46,364 bases of DNA from positions 1 to 46,364 of the forward strand of contig CAIPKV010000008.1 of the NCBI GenBank assembly GCA_903865745.1. The letters are read 5' to 3'. A program made the translations under genes and the position numbers. This document shows, piece after piece, positions 42,577-46,364 of this stretch (positions are counted from its first letter, which is position 1; each line of letters begins with the position of its first letter). The DNA comes from an uncultured Verrucomicrobia subdivision 3 bacterium (GTDB lineage: Bacteria; Verrucomicrobiota; Verrucomicrobiia; Limisphaerales; UBA11358). The notes under the pieces are model-generated. The model saw nothing but the letters and a program-made list of their open reading frames with translations, was not told where the DNA came from and made no database searches.

Positions 42577-42813
42577 TTACGCCAGTTCCAGACCGTAACG
42601 CGCCATAATCAGTCCTTTGATGGTTTCATCCGTCCATTGGCCGAGCGCGTCATAATCCGCGCCCGTGACGGTGAAGGCCGTGGCGTTGTTCACGATGACC
42701 TGCAGCTTGCGCTGGAAAGAGTCATCGCTTGTGCGCCAAGTGATTTCAGATACTTTGCCGGTGCGTGCCGGTGCCAGTTCGATGGTTTTTGGTTTGATTG
42801 CGATTGCGTTCAT
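42577..42813 (-). CDS. Small hypothetical phage protein
   Basis: 78 residues. Mixed beta/helix composition (TGKVSEITWRTSDDSFQRKLQVIVNNATAFTVTG) with a short helical end; no recognised family. It starts 15 bp after the LamG gene and ends 5 bp before the next one, so it belongs to the phage operon. Confidence 0.55.
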   Translation of the reverse strand: MNAIAIKPKTIELAPARTGKVSEITWRTSDDSFQRKLQVIVNNATAFTVTGADYDALGQWTDETIKGLIMARYGLELA

Positions 42814-42828
42814 AATTTTCCTTTCAGG

Positions 42829-43830
42829 TTAAAAGTTTTCGTAAGGCAGCCCGGCGCCACCGTTGTAAAGCCACGCCACTTCGGCAGCCGACAGTTCGCG
42901 CGTCCACAGACCGACTTCGTCAATCAGTCCGCTCCCGCCGGTGCCGATGGCAATCTGATCCATCATCGAGGAATACGGGAATGCGGATACGTCGGCCCAA
43001 CCAACCAACGAGCCATTGAAATAAAAGCTGAACAGCGTGGCGGATTTGGTGAAGACCAGATGCGACCAACCTACCGGGTTGTAACCCCAGCCCAGTCCGA
43101 GATTGATTGAATTGGTGCCGTCGTCAAACGGATGGACCGTGATGTCTTGCATGGAGCCACCTTGATTCCAGCCATTGACGACAAACAAGTTGCCGGCCGA
43201 AAGCAGGACGCCATTCACCGGCATATTGCCGCTGACCCAGAGCGAGAATGAATAATCCCCAGCACCGTCCAACGGATAGCCAATGCAAGTCATGCCCGGC
43301 CACCAGCCGCCGCTATCGCCACCGGCATCGTAAGCCAGCCCAATCAAGCCGGAAACTTTGGGACTTGCATCGCTTTGGAGATAGTTGTTGTTGCCCGACA
43401 AGTCCGGTTCAGTTGTGTCCAATGCTTCCATTGCCCAATAAGCCAGCAAGCCGTTGAGAAGATTTGGCGGCACCGGCGCGTCATCGGGGCGAATGATATT
43501 GCTGTGCTGCGTGATTTCACGCCCGGTCTCATCGATGCCGACGATGTAATACAGTTCGCCACCGCCATCCGGCGCGAACTGGCGGGCGTCGCCATACATC
43601 CAATAATCTTCGATCAGGATGTAGCTGTTGCCGCCGTCCATGCTCATCCAGACATTCCACTTGAACGGATTCGCCAAGCTCCAATCCCACCGCAGCAAAT
43701 CCGGATACGCCGCACGCAGCACCGGTGCGGGTAGCAGAGTGGGCAGTGCGCCACGCACGCGCTTGCGGCGACGGTCCTGGGCCCACAGCGCGAGAAAACC
43801 GCGCCGGTCAATTTTCGGGAGCGTCAGCAT
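42829..43830 (-). CDS. LamG / concanavalin-like phage structural protein
   Basis: 333 residues from ATG 43830; the longer frame is not supported. The N-terminal ~120 residues are Trp/Tyr-rich with an FN3-like segment (NPFKWNVWMSMDGGNSYILIED). The C-terminal ~210 residues match the LamG pattern: LLAYWAMEALDTTEPDLSGNNN, FSLWVSG, WSHLVFTKSATLFSFYFNG and IDEVGLWTRELSAAEVAWLYNGG. Such domains bind carbohydrate in phage tail or head-decoration proteins. Host recognition or surface attachment is a reasonable inference. Confidence 0.8.
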   Translation of the reverse strand: MLTLPKIDRRGFLALWAQDRRRKRVRGALPTLLPAPVLRAAYPDLLRWDWSLANPFKWNVWMSMDGGNSYILIEDYWMYGDARQFAPDGGGELYYIVGIDETGREITQHSNIIRPDDAPVPPNLLNGLLAYWAMEALDTTEPDLSGNNNYLQSDASPKVSGLIGLAYDAGGDSGGWWPGMTCIGYPLDGAGDYSFSLWVSGNMPVNGVLLSAGNLFVVNGWNQGGSMQDITVHPFDDGTNSINLGLGWGYNPVGWSHLVFTKSATLFSFYFNGSLVGWADVSAFPYSSMMDQIAIGTGGSGLIDEVGLWTRELSAAEVAWLYNGGAGLPYENF

Positions 43831-44038
43831 TTTTCTTTTTGCGCTTCGGTTGCGGCGGAACTGGCGTGGACTCGGGCGCAGCAATTTCAGCCGGGGCAAC
43901 CGGTGGAATTTCCACAGTTTCAACTGGCGTCGGCTCCACCGTGACTGGCGGTGCCGGTGGCACGACCGCCACAGGTGGCGCGTCTTCCTCGATAAGCGGC
44001 CGCCGTTTGCGCCGAATGATGGGGAGCAATGCGTTCAT
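43808..44038 (-). CDS. Small proline-rich phage protein
   Basis: 76 residues from ATG 44038. A basic start (IIRRKRRP) is followed by Pro/Val/Ala/Glu-rich low complexity (VPPAPPVTVEPTPVETVEIPPV) and a Lys-rich end (KRKKK). It overlaps the LamG gene by 23 bp in another frame. Function unknown; the simple sequence makes the call less sure. Confidence 0.5.
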   Translation of the reverse strand: MNALLPIIRRKRRPLIEEDAPPVAVVPPAPPVTVEPTPVETVEIPPVAPAEIAAPESTPVPPQPKRKKKNADAPEN

Positions 44039-44072
44039 AAAAAGGTTGGTGGCACTGACGCAGTCAGCGCAC

Positions 44073-44300
44073 TTAGATGGCGTTCGCGCCGATGGCGACC
44101 TGTTTCCAGTTCGTGCCATCGCTGATGGCGAGGCAGGGCACGCCGCCCGTGCCACCCGCGCTGAGGTAGATGATGCGACGCGGAAACTGCGCCGCCGTCA
44201 CACCGGCCGCGACGGCGGCGGCGACGTTGGTGAAGGTGGCGAACTGAATCTGTTCGCCACTGCGAATCTTTTCATGTCCACGAGGTAAGTCTTTGCCCAT
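44073..44300 (-). CDS. Small hypothetical phage protein (structural region)
   Basis: 75 residues, probably beta-rich in the middle (RRIIYLSAGGTGGVPCLAISDGTNW) after a helical Ala-rich stretch (FTNVAAAVAAGVTAAQF). The SDGTNWKQVAIGA ending is a pattern seen in short phage structural proteins next to capsid genes. No family was named. Confidence 0.5.
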   Translation of the reverse strand: MGKDLPRGHEKIRSGEQIQFATFTNVAAAVAAGVTAAQFPRRIIYLSAGGTGGVPCLAISDGTNWKQVAIGANAI

Positions 44301-44392
44301 AAAATTTGTCGGTTAAGTTGAGGTTTAGGTTTTGATGAGCGCTGCGCGCAGATGTCTTGCGCGCAGCGCATTTGCCAGCGGCGGCTCGCCGC

Positions 44393-45400
44393 TCAGTTGT
44401 GGTCGATGGCGACCATGCGGACGTTTTTGTTTTCAAAAACGCGGGTCCAGTTGGCCCCGTTCTCCAACTCCGCATTGGTCGGCGTGTCCCCGGCCACGGC
44501 GGCGCTGGTGAACTTCACGCCCCGCGGATGAAGGATGTAACGACGCCGGTTGATGAGCACAGTATCGGAGTCCAGTGGAACGCGGGCGATTTCCACGCCC
44601 TCCGTCCCCTGGCCACCTTGCAGCGGCGCGGATTCCAGCGGCGCGACACCGCGCGCGAACGCACCCGGCCCGAACAGGTAGCTCGTGTAAACCACGCCAT
44701 CCGTCGTGCCTGCGCGCGTCGGCAGGTTGTCATCCACGATGACGCGCCGACCCTGGAACGTCTTGATCTGCGCCTTGCCCTCGCTGTCGGGAACAAAGTC
44801 GATCAAGTCCAGCTTGCGCAACGCCGCCTCCGTCGCACTGTGCAACGCCACGGCCGTCAAACGATCACCGCGATCACCGAGCTTCACGGTGGCATCCACA
44901 AAGGTGGAACCGTTGAGCCGAGTCGTTGCGGACTGACCCGCGACCGTTTCACTCGCAATGGCGAGTTTATTGCCCGCCATCGAACCGGCTGCGAAGATGC
45001 CCTTCAGCGACGATACCACCAGCGTCTGGTCCACCCGCGCCCAGTAGTCGCCCACGAGGTCAATGATCGCCTGCATCGGATCGTCACCGGAGACCACCTT
45101 CGCCAGATGATTCACACTCCACACCTGCGCATCGTTTTGGATGCGCGCGATGTCCTTGTCGCTGCCGATTTTATTCACCGCCAGCGTCGCGCTGTCGCTC
45201 AACAACTGGCGCGTTGCCGTCAGATCCTTCCAAAACGGCATCATGACCTCGCGCCCGCCACCGGCGGCCAGGACGTCAAACTCCGGCGCGTGTTCCACAA
45301 TACCGCTCTGCACAAACGCACTCAGTTGGGCAGTGCGTTCAATCGCATACCGTTCGAATTCTGTGGGGATGATGATGTCCGCCACGGCTGTCTTGCTCAT
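44393..45400 (-). CDS. Phage major capsid protein (HK97-fold, gp13-like)
   Basis: 335 residues from ATG 45400. The pattern IIIPTEFERYAIERTAQLSAFVQSG, EVMMPFWKDL and QVWSVNHLAKVVSG, with DLVGDYWARVDQTLVVSSLKGIF, matches the major capsid protein 13-like family. The closing part holds VIVDDNLPT, YLFGPGAF and a beta-rich C-terminus. These are HK97-fold coat proteins. It directly follows the scaffold-like gene, the usual phage order. Confidence 0.8.
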   Translation of the reverse strand: MSKTAVADIIIPTEFERYAIERTAQLSAFVQSGIVEHAPEFDVLAAGGGREVMMPFWKDLTATRQLLSDSATLAVNKIGSDKDIARIQNDAQVWSVNHLAKVVSGDDPMQAIIDLVGDYWARVDQTLVVSSLKGIFAAGSMAGNKLAIASETVAGQSATTRLNGSTFVDATVKLGDRGDRLTAVALHSATEAALRKLDLIDFVPDSEGKAQIKTFQGRRVIVDDNLPTRAGTTDGVVYTSYLFGPGAFARGVAPLESAPLQGGQGTEGVEIARVPLDSDTVLINRRRYILHPRGVKFTSAAVAGDTPTNAELENGANWTRVFENKNVRMVAIDHN

Positions 45401-45484
45401 AATTTTACCTTTCTATTTTGGGCGGTGCTGGTGCACTGCCTTTGGTTATTGTTTTTTCCCGCGCGCCAGCGCTGTGGCAGTCCG

Positions 45485-46261
45485 CTAGGACGCAGAAGCC
45501 TTGAGCCGGGCGGCCAAGCCGGGATCAGACTTTTGCAGTTTCATCTGCTCCGTCAGATTCCAGGATTCCTGACGAAACGGATTTTTCGTTGTCCGCGCCG
45601 AAGCCGCGGCACCCCCGGCACCGTTGCTGGCAGCCCCGCCACCAGCGTTGGCTTCAAAAAGATGCGGAGCGTCGGACACCTGCGTGTCCATCCACTCCTC
45701 CAAAGTCATGGGCGTGATACCGTCCTTGCCGTAACGCACCGTCTTGCCGTCGGCTTCAAACGCCTGCGGCACGCCCTTCACCAGCTTGAACGTCTGGCGC
45801 GCGCGCGCCGTGATGTCCGGCAAGGCCGTCGGGCGCAGGCCGCGTTTCGTGGCGGCGGTGAGCACACCTTGATCAATCTGGATGGCGGTGAGCTGGGCGA
45901 AATACGCATCGCGTTCGCCGGTCACGGAGGTCAGCAGCTTGTCGGCATCAACCTTCTGCGCCTTGAGCCGCGACTCCATCACTTCCTGAAACTTGCCGTC
46001 CTTCAGGCGCTGCTCTTCTTCCAGCCGCAGCTTCTCGGCCGCGAGCTGGCGCACCGCTTCGGGATCAATGCCCTCGAAGCGCGCGTCGCGCTCTTCAATT
46101 TGTTTGCGCAGTTCGATGTTGTGCGTGCGCAACTCATCGGCCTTCACCTTGTCAGTCACGCCTTCGACATCCAGGTAGAAGGCACCTTCGCGCTCCACGT
46201 AGAGCGCCGATTGTTCGGCAGGAATTTCCTGCCGGGTCGGATATTTGTATTTCAGTGGCAT
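45485..46261 (-). CDS. Phage scaffold-like protein
   Basis: 258 residues from ATG 46261. The central part (~residues 45-120) is a highly charged coiled coil (ELRTHNIELRKQIEERDARFEG, RQLAAEKLRLEEEQRLKDG). Residues ~120-170 contain IDQGVLTAATKRGLRPTALPD, and a flexible Ala/Gly-rich stretch precedes the C-terminus. Coiled-coil, acidic proteins just before the capsid gene are usually capsid assembly scaffolds (GP20-like). The assignment rests on composition and position. Confidence 0.7.
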   Translation of the reverse strand: MPLKYKYPTRQEIPAEQSALYVEREGAFYLDVEGVTDKVKADELRTHNIELRKQIEERDARFEGIDPEAVRQLAAEKLRLEEEQRLKDGKFQEVMESRLKAQKVDADKLLTSVTGERDAYFAQLTAIQIDQGVLTAATKRGLRPTALPDITARARQTFKLVKGVPQAFEADGKTVRYGKDGITPMTLEEWMDTQVSDAPHLFEANAGGGAASNGAGGAAASARTTKNPFRQESWNLTEQMKLQKSDPGLAARLKASAS

Positions 46262-46267
46262 AAATAT

Positions 46268-46364
46268 TTACTGGTTGTTGGTTGCTGATGGAGGCGTTGT
46301 TTCGGCTGCTGCCGGTTCGGTTGAAATGGTGCCCGTCCGGAAGGACTTCCCAGGCTTAGGAAAG
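46268..46364 (-). CDS. C-terminal end of an upstream phage gene (partial)
   Basis: About 31 codons in frame from the right edge to a TAA at 46270-46268, with a Pro/Thr/Ala-rich end (STEPAAAETTPPSATNNQ). The gap to the scaffold-like gene is only 6 bp, in line with a continuous operon. The product is unknown; a portal or protease is the usual neighbour at this position, but nothing here shows it. Confidence 0.4.
   Translation of the reverse strand, partial: FPKPGKSFRTGTISTEPAAAETTPPSATNNQ

Larger units (their letters stand above)
39327..46364. mobile_element. Prophage or phage-derived element (right end outside window)
   Basis: A tyrosine recombinase at the left boundary (plus strand) is followed by a continuous block of minus-strand genes in phage order, read from the right: scaffold-like, major capsid-like, small structural genes, LamG-like, gp6/DnaT-like, holin-like, lipoprotein-like and a DNA-binding protein. 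Genes are short, closely spaced or overlapping (ATGA type). The right part is not in the window, so completeness is unknown. Confidence 0.75.

Noticed and set aside
44357-46288. 643-codon frame antisense to capsid and scaffold genes
   Set aside because: Arg/His/Leu-rich shadow over two well-supported phage genes.

Overview
The window looks like a chromosomal segment of a free-living Verrucomicrobiota bacterium, possibly a Pedosphaera/Limisphaerales relative. This is an inference from GC-rich coding sequence, the mix of housekeeping genes, abundant short dispersed inverted repeats and the type of integrase. No rRNA or tRNA gene was recognised.

Layout. 1-3.3 kb: the 3' end of thrS, a secreted penicillin-V-acylase-like hydrolase, a second degenerate copy of the thrS 3' end, and a split ThrE/YjjP-YjjB exporter pair. 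3.3-5.9 kb: a stand-alone CoaB-type ligase and a convergent ABC-2 type permease. 6.0-7.6 kb: a 21-bp-period repeat array followed by an unrecognised alpha/beta protein gene (module 1), a terminator and an inverted REP-like pair. 7.7-14.3 kb: a small membrane protein, a toxin-antitoxin pair, a HIT protein, nrdR with a partner gene, efp, ptsI, a GT2 glycosyltransferase and yajQ. 14.4-21.6 kb: a surface-glycan operon with two GT2 enzymes, two large GT39-like membrane proteins and two methyltransferases. 21.6-28.3 kb: miaB, a PAS/SpoIIE phosphatase, typA and manC. 28.5-33.5 kb: two HEAT-like anchored paralogues that bracket module 2 (gene plus upstream 21-bp array) and three tandem secreted paralogues. 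33.6-37.0 kb: trpA, aroC and a TPR protein. 37.1-38.6 kb: module 3 (gene plus upstream 21-bp array) flanked on both sides by REP-like pairs. 39.3 kb to the end: a prophage with a tyrosine recombinase, a lysis-like region, and head and scaffold genes on the minus strand.

The most striking feature is a recurring arrangement seen three times (6.0-7.2, 29.3-30.35 and 37.3-38.4 kb). A gene for a 205-236-residue protein with a helical N-terminal part and a fibronectin-III-like C-terminal part has, 100-200 bp upstream of its start, an array of 11-20 short units. The units repeat every 21 bp exactly, which is two turns of B-DNA. Each array has its own unrelated core: ACCCCTTT/AAAGGGGT, AAGTGAAC, or ACCAGCTGGT. 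The cores are palindromic or occur in both orientations, and the sequence between them varies. Same period, same position and same gene class with unrelated core sequences suggest an undescribed gene-plus-array system. Its function cannot be told from sequence.
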